Source: Pseudomonadota bacterium
Lineage (GTDB): Bacteria > Desulfobacterota > Desulfovibrionia > Desulfovibrionales > Desulfomicrobiaceae
Length of the DNA: 64,000 nucleotides
Reading direction: 5' to 3'
NCBI GenBank assembly: GCA_018902545.1
Contig: JAHIQM010000015.1
Location: 248,001 to 312,000, forward strand
Positions within the stretch are counted from its first letter, which is position 1, and the number at the start of each line of letters is the position of its first letter. Shown in pieces: positions 8,476 to 16,785 of this stretch. The position numbers and the translations under genes are program-made. The notes under the pieces were generated by a model that saw only the letters and a list, made by a program, of their open reading frames with translations, ran no database searches and was not told the DNA's origin.

Positions 8476-10767
8476 ATGGCCGACAAGATTGGTGTATATT
8501 TTGATGAAGCGAGCCTTGGCGGGATGCTCGACATCCAGAAACTGTGCGATGGCGTGCAGAAAAAATGGAAAGATAGCTGCCCCGTGATCAAGGTGCATCC
8601 ACGACTGGCGAGTGGCGAAGGCCGGGCTCTGATTCAGGCGGATATCGATGCAGGCCTGATCAATGCTGTTTGCGTCTGCGGATCCTCGCCGCGTGTCGAT
8701 TGGGAATTCTACAAATTCGGTCAGAACATCCTGGTTGACCGCGTCAACCTGCGTGAACTTTGCGTACTGTGCTACAACGATCCCAGCGGGGAGAAGGTCG
8801 TGCCGGGCAATTCGCCGGAACTGCTCTTCAAGATGGCCAATGACTACGTCAACATGGGCGTGATCAAACTCCAGAAAGCCACTGTGCCGGACGGTGACGT
8901 CCTTGAAGTAGTCAACCGTGTCCTGGTCATCGGCGGTGGCTGGGCAGGCATGAGCGCCGCCCTCGACGTGGCTGCTGTGGGCTACGATGTCACCTTGGTC
9001 GAAAAGAAGGAAATGCTCGGTGGTGCCGCCGCCGGGATGTACAAGACCGTTCCTTTCGTCTTTCCTTACGACGCGGCTCATGCCACGGGCGTGGAAAAGA
9101 AGATCGCCGAGGTCCAGGCTTCCGAGAAAATCGAAGTACTTCTGGAAAGTGAAGTCGCCAGCATCGCCGGTGCCCCCGGCAATTACGTGGTGACTGTAAA
9201 GGTGGGCAAGGAAGAGCGCGTCATGGGCATCGGCTCCGTGGTTATCGCCACCGGATGGGTGCCGCAGGACACCGCGTACCTGAAGCCCCTGGGTTACGGG
9301 AAGCTCAAGAACGTGGTCACGTCCCGTGAATTCGAAGCCATGGCCAAAGCCGGTTCCATCGTACGCAAGAGCGACGGCAACAAGCCCACCAAGGTCATGT
9401 TCCTGCTCGGGTTTGGTGACAAACTCGCGCCTTTTGAGGTCAAGGAACAGGAAGCTCGCGCCGCCGCCCTGGCTGCCGCTGAGGTCAAAGAGGCTGACGA
9501 CACGCCCAAGACCAACTTCATCAAGCAGGACACCTACAAACACCTGGCCTACAGCTCCGAGCTGACATCGCTGACAGCCCTGAAGCAGGCCAACTATGTT
9601 CGCGAATTCATTCCCGGCGGCGTGGCCATGGTGGTCTACGAGCACATGATGGTCCCCGGCATGAATGAGCTGTACTACAAAGCCGCGCAGAACGATCCCA
9701 GCGTCATGATGACCAAGGGCGTGATCAGTGAAGTGCGCGACGGTGGCGATGGCGACATTGTCGTAGTCCTGGAGGACACTTTCCTCGGTGCCAAGATCGA
9801 GATCGAAGTGGACATGCTCGTGCTGCCCACGGCCATGGTGCCCACTACGGCCCTCGACCCGATCCTCAAGCTCACATACCGGCAGGGACCGGCCATGCCC
9901 GATCTGGATCAGTTTAACGGGTATGCCGACTCCAACTACATCTGCTTCCCCTATGAAACCCGCCGCACCGGCATCTACGCCGCCGGGACGGTGCGTCAGC
10001 CCATGACCATGGCCACGGCCGAAGTCGACGCGGCCGGCGCAGCCCTGAAAGCGGTGCAGTGCCTGGAATCCGCGAACCGGGGCATGTCCGTTCATCCTCG
10101 TTCGGGCGATCTGTCCTTCCCGAAGTTCAATCTGATACGCTGCACCCAGTGTAAGCGCTGCACGGAAGAATGTCCTTTCGGTGCCCTGGACGAGGACGAG
10201 AAGGGCAATCCGATGCCCAACTCCTCACGTTGTCGCCGTTGCGGAACGTGCATGGGTGCCTGCCCGGAACGCGTCATCTTCTTCGACAACTACAACGTCG
10301 ATCAGATTGGATCCATGATCAAGCAGGTCGAAGTGCCCGATGATATGGAAGTGGGCGGTCCGCGCATGCTCATTCTCGCTTGCGAGAACGATGCCTATCC
10401 GGCTCTCGACATGGCTGCCCTGCGCGGCAAGAAGTGGAGTCCCTACGTACGCATCGTCCCGGTGCGTTGCCTTGGTTCGGTCAACACCATCTGGATTGCC
10501 GACGCCATGTCCAAGGGTACGGACGGATGTCTGCTCCTGGGCTGCAAATACGGTGAGGATTATCAGTGCCACTTTGTCAAAGGGTCGGAATTGTGTAATC
10601 GCCGCATGGACAACATCGGTGAAACATTGGGCAAACTTGGCATTGAAGCCGAACGGGTTCAGCAGATGCAGGTGGCCATTGACGAATACGACAAGGTGCC
10701 CGCGATGATCGATGAGTTTGTTGATGCAATCACCAAGCTCGGTCCCAACCCGTTCAAGGGATACTAG
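8476..10767 (+). CDS. qmoB: Quinone-interacting membrane-bound oxidoreductase subunit QmoB
   Basis: Large HdrA-like subunit of Qmo (763 residues) carrying FAD, iron-sulfur clusters and an MvhD-like tail. A ~130-residue N-terminal region with several cysteines (VCVCGSSPR, LCVLCYNDPSG) precedes the FAD motif (VLVIGGGWAGMSAALDVAAV, about 152-171). Two ferredoxin-type [4Fe-4S] motifs follow: C556/C559/C562/C566 and C586/C589/C592/C596. The last ~150 residues match the MvhD/HdrD-linked delta domain (MLILACENDAYPALDMAALR, RCLGSVN, LLLGCKYGEDYQCHF). The MvhD-like domain and HdrA kinship fit suggestions of confurcation in Qmo, which is known discussion and not shown here. Tight spacing to qmoA and qmoC indicates one operon. 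Confidence 0.95.
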   Translation: MADKIGVYFDEASLGGMLDIQKLCDGVQKKWKDSCPVIKVHPRLASGEGRALIQADIDAGLINAVCVCGSSPRVDWEFYKFGQNILVDRVNLRELCVLCYNDPSGEKVVPGNSPELLFKMANDYVNMGVIKLQKATVPDGDVLEVVNRVLVIGGGWAGMSAALDVAAVGYDVTLVEKKEMLGGAAAGMYKTVPFVFPYDAAHATGVEKKIAEVQASEKIEVLLESEVASIAGAPGNYVVTVKVGKEERVMGIGSVVIATGWVPQDTAYLKPLGYGKLKNVVTSREFEAMAKAGSIVRKSDGNKPTKVMFLLGFGDKLAPFEVKEQEARAAALAAAEVKEADDTPKTNFIKQDTYKHLAYSSELTSLTALKQANYVREFIPGGVAMVVYEHMMVPGMNELYYKAAQNDPSVMMTKGVISEVRDGGDGDIVVVLEDTFLGAKIEIEVDMLVLPTAMVPTTALDPILKLTYRQGPAMPDLDQFNGYADSNYICFPYETRRTGIYAAGTVRQPMTMATAEVDAAGAALKAVQCLESANRGMSVHPRSGDLSFPKFNLIRCTQCKRCTEECPFGALDEDEKGNPMPNSSRCRRCGTCMGACPERVIFFDNYNVDQIGSMIKQVEVPDDMEVGGPRMLILACENDAYPALDMAALRGKKWSPYVRIVPVRCLGSVNTIWIADAMSKGTDGCLLLGCKYGEDYQCHFVKGSELCNRRMDNIGETLGKLGIEAERVQQMQVAIDEYDKVPAMIDEFVDAITKLGPNPFKGY

Positions 10768-10777
10768 GAGGAGCATG

Positions 10778-12004
10778 ATGTCCAAAACAATCAAGATTGA
10801 GCCTAATCTGCAGTTCGTAAAGGAGCTGCAGGAGGTGGGCGGTGCGGATCTCAAGAAGTGCTACCAGTGTGCTACCTGCTCTGTCGCATGCCCCATGTCT
10901 CCCGCGGACAGTCCCTATCCGCGCAAAGAAATGGTCTGGGCGCAGTGGGGTCTCAAAGACAAGCTGGTCAACGACATTGATATCTGGCTGTGCCACAATT
11001 GCGGAACCTGTTCCGAGCTGTGCCCCCGAGGAGCCAAGCCCGGCGACCTGCTGGGAGCGCTGCGAAACATGACCTACCGCACGCTGGTGAAGCCCGCCAT
11101 CGTCGGCAAGTGGATGAGTTCCCCCAAGCATCTGCCTATACTGGCAGGCATCCCGATGGCGATTTTCGCCTTCATCTGGATGATCCGAGCGGCCCTGGTC
11201 GGGTCCTTCTTCCCGCTCACGGAAGACGGCAAGATCGTGTACGGCAACCTCTTCCCTGGTGACTTCACCATCGATCCCCTGTTCGGCCTGGTCGCCATTT
11301 TCGTGGCCATATGTTTTGGCCTGGGAATCAAGAACATGATCGATGGTTTCAAGGCCAACGTGCCCGAGACGTTTGTCATCGGGTACAAGAGGCCGACCCT
11401 GAAGGATGCGATCATCGCCACCATCAAGTACGATGTGCTCCAGCATTCCCGCTTCAAGAACTGTGTGGACAGCCCGGCTGATGAAGAGCGGGTCAAGGGC
11501 CACCAGATCCTGTTCTACGGATTTGTGGCCTGCGCCATCGTCACCACCGTCGTGGCCGTGGGTCACTGGGGCGGCAAGGTCATCCCGCTGCTGGCACCCA
11601 TCGGTCACACGCCCATGCCGCTGTGGCATCCGGTCAAGATCCTGGCCAACATTGGCGCAGTGCTGCTGGTGACCGGCCTGACCCTGCTGACCCGTCGTCG
11701 GTTGAATTCGGACACCAAGAAGTCCGTGTCCAACTACTACGACTGGTACCTGCTCGGCGTGATCTGGGTCGTGACTCTGACCGGCATCGGCGCCCAGATC
11801 TTCCGCCTGGCCGGTACCGCTCCTTTGGCCTTCTTCACGTATTATCTGCACCTGGTCAGCATCTTCATGCTGATTGCGTATCTGCCCTGGTCCAAGCTTG
11901 GGCACCTGGTGTACCGCACCACGGCGCTCATTTATGCACGGTATGTCGGTCGGTTGCCCATTGATGAGAAACTCATCGAAGATGATAAAATCTTTGTTAT
12001 TTAA
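10778..12004 (+). CDS. qmoC: Quinone-interacting membrane-bound oxidoreductase subunit QmoC
   Basis: Membrane subunit of Qmo, a fusion of an HdrC-like iron-sulfur domain and an HdrE/cytochrome-b-like membrane domain, where menaquinol is oxidised. Two CxxCxxCxxxC motifs lie at C28/C31/C34/C38 and C72/C75/C78/C82. From about residue 110 on there are roughly six hydrophobic spans (for example LPILAGIPMAIFAFIWMIRA and GLVAIFVAICFGLGI), with histidines near several of them suited to haem b. The start is the second of two adjacent ATGs (10775/10778); AGGAGG at 10766-10771 suits 10778 better. About 408 residues. qmoD follows 15 nt after the stop. Confidence 0.95.
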   Translation: MSKTIKIEPNLQFVKELQEVGGADLKKCYQCATCSVACPMSPADSPYPRKEMVWAQWGLKDKLVNDIDIWLCHNCGTCSELCPRGAKPGDLLGALRNMTYRTLVKPAIVGKWMSSPKHLPILAGIPMAIFAFIWMIRAALVGSFFPLTEDGKIVYGNLFPGDFTIDPLFGLVAIFVAICFGLGIKNMIDGFKANVPETFVIGYKRPTLKDAIIATIKYDVLQHSRFKNCVDSPADEERVKGHQILFYGFVACAIVTTVVAVGHWGGKVIPLLAPIGHTPMPLWHPVKILANIGAVLLVTGLTLLTRRRLNSDTKKSVSNYYDWYLLGVIWVVTLTGIGAQIFRLAGTAPLAFFTYYLHLVSIFMLIAYLPWSKLGHLVYRTTALIYARYVGRLPIDEKLIEDDKIFVI

Positions 12005-12019
12005 TTAAAGGAGGACACC

Positions 12020-12688
12020 ATGTCTGAAGCTCGCAAGATTTTTCCCATGGATACTTTTGTGGCCTACCTGAAGGGTGATGGCAACGCTTCTGTTGCCGAG
12101 ATGCTGGGCTACTTGACCCAGAAAGACCTGGATGGCGATTCTACTCCTTTCGCCGCTGCCCTGGCCAAGGCCTGGATCTATGAGCAGCACCCCGAATTGA
12201 CCAAGATGTCCAAGGGACAGATGGTCGAACTGGGCCAGTCCGTCTCCGTGGCTCCGATGCCGGTGAAGGCCAAGGCCGAAGTGGATGCAGTGTTCGCCAA
12301 GCTGGCCGACTACAAGGGTCAGATCAACGCCAAGGGCGCCAAGATCGACGAACTGACCAAGGCTTTGGCTGCCAAGGACGCCGAAATCGCCGCTCTGGCC
12401 GCCAAGGTCAAGGAATTCGAGGGCCAGAAGAAGGGTGAAGCCGAAGCCCTGTTTGTGACCACCGAAGCCCGCATTGTCGAATTCACCGGCAAGCTCGAAG
12501 CCCTCTTGAAGGAAGTCGAAGAAGTCAAGAAGACCGGTGTTGTGGTTGCTGGCGTTGCCGGTGTGGCTGCGGCCCCTGGCGCTGCTCCAGCCGCTGAAGC
12601 CGCAAGCGGACCTGCCGATGCCGGCGCCGGTTCCGACTTTGGTTTTTCCGGTGGTTCCCAGGATCCTTTTGCCGATTCCAAATGGTAG
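12020..12688 (+). CDS. qmoD: QmoD-like sulfate-reduction accessory protein
   Basis: The gene after qmoC in Desulfovibrio-type clusters encodes a conserved small protein called QmoD; this 222-residue product is in that place and is assigned mainly by position. Residues ~1-85 look globular (ARKIFPMDTFVAYLKGDGNA onward). Residues ~90-165 are a lysine/alanine/glutamate-rich coiled coil (ELTKALAAKDAEIAALAAKV). The last ~55 residues are an Ala/Gly/Pro-rich tail ending in SQDPFADSKW, probably disordered. No cofactor motif, signal peptide or membrane helix is seen. A strong AAGGAGG precedes the ATG and a terminator follows the stop. It may scaffold Qmo and AprBA; that is inference. Confidence 0.8.
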   Translation: MSEARKIFPMDTFVAYLKGDGNASVAEMLGYLTQKDLDGDSTPFAAALAKAWIYEQHPELTKMSKGQMVELGQSVSVAPMPVKAKAEVDAVFAKLADYKGQINAKGAKIDELTKALAAKDAEIAALAAKVKEFEGQKKGEAEALFVTTEARIVEFTGKLEALLKEVEEVKKTGVVVAGVAGVAAAPGAAPAAEAASGPADAGAGSDFGFSGGSQDPFADSKW

Positions 12689-12710
12689 ACCCGGTTCGCG
12701 CCATGTTCTC

Positions 12711-12742
12711 AAAGGCTCCTCCTTGCGGGGGAGCCTTTTTTT
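12711..12742 (+). terminator. Rho-independent terminator after qmoD
   Basis: AAGGCTCC (12712-12719) pairs with GGAGCCTT (12730-12737), with extra inner pairs, followed by T7. It ends the qmo operon. Confidence 0.85.
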
Positions 12743-12817
12743 GGGCTCAACCGCGCCAGGAGCACGTTGACAGGCGGAACTTCAGGAGCGCGGCGGACTG
12801 TGAGACAAGGAGGTGTG

Positions 12818-13279
12818 ATGAGATACTGGCTGATGAAGACCGAGCCGGGCTGTTTTTCCATCGACGATCTGGAGGCAGCTCCGGACCAGAGCAGTTCATG
12901 GGACGGCGTGCGCAATTATCAGGCTCGAAATTTCATGCGCGACGAGATGAGCGTGGGGGATTTGATCCTTTTCTACCACAGCGTGACAAACCCCGGAGTG
13001 GTCGGCATCGCCAGGGTGGCGCGTGAAAGCTATCCCGATAACACGGCTTGGAATCCTGAAGACAGGCATTACGATCCCCGTTCTCCTGCAGAAAAACCGC
13101 TCTGGTTCATGGTCGATGTGCAGTTCGTGGAAAAGTTCGCAAGTCCCCTTCCTCTGGGCGCCCTGCGCGGTATCAAGGGACTCGAGAAGATGGAGCTTCT
13201 AAAGAAGGGCTCACGGCTGTCCGTTATGCCGGTGTCCACGGAAGAATTTGAGATCATCCTGCGTCTGGCGAAGGAGTAG
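12818..13279 (+). CDS. EVE domain protein
   Basis: The 153-residue product starts MRYWLMKTEPGCFSIDDLEA, the standard opening of the EVE family (PUA/YTH-like fold; eukaryotic relative THYN1). It retains WDGVRNYQARNFMRDEMSVG and FYHS, which line the presumed pocket for a modified base or nucleotide. Bacterial EVE proteins are thought to bind modified nucleic-acid bases and sometimes accompany restriction systems, but none is visible here. The start is set by AAGGAGGT 5 nt upstream of the ATG at 12818. It is a single gene between two terminators. Confidence 0.9.
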   Translation: MRYWLMKTEPGCFSIDDLEAAPDQSSSWDGVRNYQARNFMRDEMSVGDLILFYHSVTNPGVVGIARVARESYPDNTAWNPEDRHYDPRSPAEKPLWFMVDVQFVEKFASPLPLGALRGIKGLEKMELLKKGSRLSVMPVSTEEFEIILRLAKE

Positions 13280-13320
13280 ACTCTCGCCGCGCAGGAACTG
13301 GCCGCGGAAAGGTTCATCAA

Positions 13321-13358
13321 ATAAAAATCCACGTTGGTTTCCCGACGTGGATTTTTAT
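13321..13358. terminator. Bidirectional terminator between EVE gene and livF
   Basis: A perfect 14-bp inverted repeat (13321-13334 with 13345-13358) with A- and T-rich outer arms lies between convergent genes and can terminate both. Confidence 0.85.
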
Positions 13359-13377
13359 TTGAGATTCACTTGAAAAA

Positions 13378-14094
13378 CTAACCGTGACCGCCGCCAAGAT
13401 AAGCCTGTTGGACCTGCTCGTTTTTCAGCAGGTTGGCGGCCGTGTCGGCCAGAACGATGTTGCCCACTTCCATGACATAGCCGCGATGGGCAAGCTTGAG
13501 GGCAGCCTTGGCGTTTTGCTCGACCAGGATGACGGTCACGCCGGAAGTGTTGATCTCCTTGACAGTCTCGAAGATCGATTTGACCAGGATGGGGGCCAGC
13601 CCAAGACTTGGCTCGTCGAGGAGAAGAATTTTGGGGTTGGCCATGAGCGCCCGGCCAATGGCCAGCATCTGCTGTTCACCGCCGCTCAAGGTCCCGGCCA
13701 TCTGCTTGCGACGTTCCTGCAGGCGCGGGAAGAGTTCATAGATCCACTTCAGGCTTGCCTGGATGCGCTCGGTGTTGGTCGATGTGAACGCCCCCAAGGT
13801 GAGGTTTTCGTGCACGGTCAGGGTGGTGAAAACGCGCCGGCCTTCAGGGCTCTGGGTGATCTTGTGTTTGACAATCTCATGGGCCGGGAGCTTGTGCAGG
13901 GCCGTGTCGCGAAAATAAATGGATCCGCCCGTGATGTTGACCAGTCCGCTGATGGCGTTCAAAGTGGTCGATTTGCCTGCCCCGTTGGCCCCGAGGATGG
14001 TGACGATCTCCCCTTCATTCACCTCCAGGTTGATCCCGTGCAGGGCTTCGACATTGCCGTAATTCACGCGCAGATTCTCGATTTTAAGCAGCAT
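13378..14094 (-). CDS. livF: Branched-chain amino acid ABC transporter, ATP-binding protein LivF
   Basis: One of two ATPases of a LIV-type uptake system. The 238 residues show Walker A GANGAGKST near residue 36, the signature LSGGEQQMLAIGRAL near 137 and Walker B ILLLDEPSLGLAP near 157. Length and the short C-terminal region match LivF rather than LivG. It is last in the order livK-livH-livM-livG-livF and ends at a shared terminator. Confidence 0.93.
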   Translation of the reverse strand: MLLKIENLRVNYGNVEALHGINLEVNEGEIVTILGANGAGKSTTLNAISGLVNITGGSIYFRDTALHKLPAHEIVKHKITQSPEGRRVFTTLTVHENLTLGAFTSTNTERIQASLKWIYELFPRLQERRKQMAGTLSGGEQQMLAIGRALMANPKILLLDEPSLGLAPILVKSIFETVKEINTSGVTVILVEQNAKAALKLAHRGYVMEVGNIVLADTAANLLKNEQVQQAYLGGGHG

Positions 14095-14103
14095 AACAGT
14101 CCC

Positions 14104-14868
14104 TTATTCGGAGTCGACGCCGAGGTAGGCTTCGATGACACGCGGGTTGGCCTGGATCTCGGCAGGGGTCCCGGACGCGATTTTCGCCCCGTGCTCAAGC
14201 ACGACCAGGGAAGAACAGACACGCATGACCAGACCCATGTCATGCTCGATCAAAAGGACCGTGATACCGCGATCCTGGATACAGCGGATGAGGCGGATAA
14301 GATCCTGAGTTTCCTGATCGTTCATGCCCCCTGCGGGCTCGTCGAGGACAATAAGCTTGGGCTTGGAGGCCAGAGCCCGGGCGATCTCAAGCAAGCGCTG
14401 ATTGCCGTAGGACAGATTCTTGGCCTTGTTTTGCCATTCATTCGAGAGGCCCACGAATTCGAGTTCAGCCATGGCCAGGCGCAGGGATTCCTGTTCCTCG
14501 CGGCGCTGGGTCGGGGTGCGCAGCATGGCCGCCAAGGCACCCGCGTGCATGCGGCAATGTCCGCCCGCAAGCACGTTCTCCAGCACGCTCATGTTCTGGA
14601 ACAAGCGGATCGTCTGGAAGGTGCGGGCAATGCCGCGCTCCACGATGGTGTGCGTGGGCAGGCCGACCAGATTCTGGCCGTCGAAGAGGGCAGTTCCTGT
14701 GTTGGGCTGGTAGTTGCCGGTGATGAGATTGAAGACCGTGGTCTTGCCCGCGCCGTTGGGACCGATGAGGCCCACGATGCTGCCCGCCTCGACGTCAAAA
14801 GAGACTTCGTTCACGGCCATGAGGCCGCCGAAGCTCTTGCTCAGGTTATCGATGGAGAGCAGCGTCAT
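14104..14868 (-). CDS. livG: Branched-chain amino acid ABC transporter, ATP-binding protein LivG
   Basis: Second ATPase of the LIV transporter, 254 residues. Walker A is GPNGAGKTT near residue 36. The signature is LSYGNQRLLEIARAL, the LSYG variant usual for LivG, and Walker B is LIVLDEPAGGMN, followed by IEHDMGLVM with the switch histidine. The longer helical insert and the C-terminal region (NPRVIEAYLG) are LivG features. Its start overlaps the end of livM by 4 nt, indicating coupled translation. Confidence 0.93.
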   Translation of the reverse strand: MTLLSIDNLSKSFGGLMAVNEVSFDVEAGSIVGLIGPNGAGKTTVFNLITGNYQPNTGTALFDGQNLVGLPTHTIVERGIARTFQTIRLFQNMSVLENVLAGGHCRMHAGALAAMLRTPTQRREEQESLRLAMAELEFVGLSNEWQNKAKNLSYGNQRLLEIARALASKPKLIVLDEPAGGMNDQETQDLIRLIRCIQDRGITVLLIEHDMGLVMRVCSSLVVLEHGAKIASGTPAEIQANPRVIEAYLGVDSE

Positions 14869-15821
14869 TTGCGGCCTCCGGCGGGGAGAAGGCTCGTGAT
14901 GTCATAATTCTTGGGGCCGGGCGGGAGCAGACCCTGATTCCGGAAGATCATCATCAGCACCATGGCCGCGCCAAAAACCAGCATGCGGTATTCGGCCAAT
15001 CCGCGAAACACTTCGGGCAAGCCGACGAGCAAAAAGGCTCCCAGGATCACTCCGGGGATACTGCCGGATCCGCCCAGGATGACAATGGTGAAGAGGATGA
15101 CCGACTCGGCGAAAGAAAAGGATTCCGGGGCGATGATGGTCATCTTGGAGGCGTAGATGGTGCCGCACATGCCGGCCCACACCGCACCAATGACAAAGGC
15201 GGTGAGCTTGTGCTGAGCCACGTTGATGCCGCTGCCGCCGGCCGCGACCTCATCCTCCTTGATGTACATGAGCGCGCGTCCGAAGCGCGAGTGCTCAAGC
15301 CGCAGGAGCAGGAAGATGCTTATCGCCGCAAACCCCCAGATCAGGTAGAAGAACTGGTCGGGCTTGGAAATCCTGTACCCGAAGATCGTTGGCCTGCTGA
15401 TGCCGAAAATGCCGTTGGCCCCGCCGGTGATGTCAAACACATTGTTGATGAGCGCGATGCGCACGATCTCGACGATGCCGATGGTCACGATGAGCAGGTA
15501 ATCGCCGCGCAGGTGAATGATGGGCCTGGCCACGATGAGGGCGAAGATTCCGGCCAGAATTCCGGCCAGGGGCATGGTCCACAGTACCGGGATGCCGTAA
15601 CTGGTGTTGATGATGGCCGTTGTATAGGCACCGATGGCGTAAAACGCGGCGTGCCCCATATGAAAAAGGCCGGCGTGCCCGAGGATGACGTTGAGGCTTA
15701 AGGCCAGAATGGCGTAAAGGCCGACGTTATTGAAAACGTCGGTCCAGTAGGCGTTCAAAAATATCGGACAGAAGGGCATGGCCAAGGCAAAGGCCGCATA
15801 GATGAGAGTGCTCGGTTTCAT
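14865..15821 (-). CDS. livM: Branched-chain amino acid ABC transporter permease LivM
   Basis: Inner-membrane permease, 318 residues, with about nine to ten hydrophobic spans (for example LYAILALSLNVILGHAGLFH and AAFYAIGAYTTAI). The GHAGLFHMGHAAFYAIGAY stretch is characteristic of LivM. The cytoplasmic loop contains EDEVAAGGSGINVAQHKLTA, which fits the EAA-type contact with the ATPases. It overlaps livH by 4 nt and livG by 4 nt. Confidence 0.93.
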   Translation of the reverse strand: MKPSTLIYAAFALAMPFCPIFLNAYWTDVFNNVGLYAILALSLNVILGHAGLFHMGHAAFYAIGAYTTAIINTSYGIPVLWTMPLAGILAGIFALIVARPIIHLRGDYLLIVTIGIVEIVRIALINNVFDITGGANGIFGISRPTIFGYRISKPDQFFYLIWGFAAISIFLLLRLEHSRFGRALMYIKEDEVAAGGSGINVAQHKLTAFVIGAVWAGMCGTIYASKMTIIAPESFSFAESVILFTIVILGGSGSIPGVILGAFLLVGLPEVFRGLAEYRMLVFGAAMVLMMIFRNQGLLPPGPKNYDITSLLPAGGRK

Positions 15822-16723
15822 ACTTTTTCTGCCACCCGTTCACCTAAAAGACCAGTTGGCCTGACAATGAGGATCAGAATCAGGACACAGAAGGCGATGG
15901 CGTCCTTCCAGGCGATGGAGATGTAGGCCGCGCCGAGGGCTTCAATGACGCCGAGCAGCAGACCGCCGACCATTGCGCCGGGGATGTTGCCGATGCCGCC
16001 AAGAATGGCCGCGGTGAAGGCCTTGAGGCCGAACATCCAGCCCATGTTGAAGTTGATCTGCCCGTAGTAGAGGCCGACCATGAGTCCGGCCGCGCCACCC
16101 AGCGCCGGGCCAATGCAGAAGACCAGCATGATGACCCGGTCCACGTTGATGCCCATGAGCTTGGCTGCGCCCTGGTCGATGGCTGCGGCCCGGATGGCCG
16201 TGCCGATCTTGGTCTTCTGGATGAAGAAATACAGGGCCGCCATGAGCACGACCGAGGACATGAACAGGATGATGCGCATGATCGGAATGTCCAGCCCCAG
16301 GATGTTCACGGCCGATTTGGGCAGGATGTCATGGGGATAGACCAGAAATTTGGGGCTGTAGATGGCCATGATGGCGTTCTGGAAGAAAATGGACGCGCCG
16401 AGGGCGGAGACCACGGCGGAAAGCCGGGGTGACTGGCGCAGAGGCCTGTAGGCCACGCGTTCGAGCATGGCGCCGATGATGGCCACCAGGATCATGACCA
16501 TGACGGCCAGGAGGATCACGGCGGGCAACGGCCCAATCTTGTCGAAAAGGCCCATGGAGACGAGCAGGGTCAGGCCGAGGTAGGCGCCAATGGTGAACAG
16601 ATCGCCGTGGGCGAAATTGATCAGCTTCATGACCCCGTAGACCATGGTGTAGCCGAGGGCGATGAGGGCGTAGATGCCCCCGACAGCCAGTCCATTGGTC
16701 AATTGTTGAAAAAATTCTTCCAT
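15818..16723 (-). CDS. livH: Branched-chain amino acid ABC transporter permease LivH
   Basis: Inner-membrane permease, 301 residues, starting MEEFFQQLTNGLAVGGIYAL, a standard LivH opening. The motif GYTMVYGVMKLINFAHGDLF is diagnostic of the family. It partners LivM to form the channel. The terminator-like hairpin at 16747-16780 lies between livK and this gene, so membrane components are probably made at lower levels than the binding protein. Confidence 0.93.
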   Translation of the reverse strand: MEEFFQQLTNGLAVGGIYALIALGYTMVYGVMKLINFAHGDLFTIGAYLGLTLLVSMGLFDKIGPLPAVILLAVMVMILVAIIGAMLERVAYRPLRQSPRLSAVVSALGASIFFQNAIMAIYSPKFLVYPHDILPKSAVNILGLDIPIMRIILFMSSVVLMAALYFFIQKTKIGTAIRAAAIDQGAAKLMGINVDRVIMLVFCIGPALGGAAGLMVGLYYGQINFNMGWMFGLKAFTAAILGGIGNIPGAMVGGLLLGVIEALGAAYISIAWKDAIAFCVLILILIVRPTGLLGERVAEKV

Positions 16724-16746
16724 AATGTGTGTCGGGGAAAGATGTT

Positions 16747-16780
16747 GAAAAAAGAGGGCTCCCCGTGAAGAGGAGCCCTT
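16747..16780 (-). terminator. Intra-operon terminator between livK and livH
   Basis: On the minus strand an 8-bp stem (16772-16779 with 16755-16762) is followed by a T-rich run (16753-16747). It lies in the 62-nt gap after livK and probably sets the ratio of binding protein to permease. Confidence 0.75.
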
Positions 16781-16785
16781 GCTGT

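Noticed and set aside
7882-10095. 737-codon open frame opposite qmoA/qmoB
   Set aside because: Antisense to two confirmed genes and His/Gly/Val-rich by mirror of their codons.
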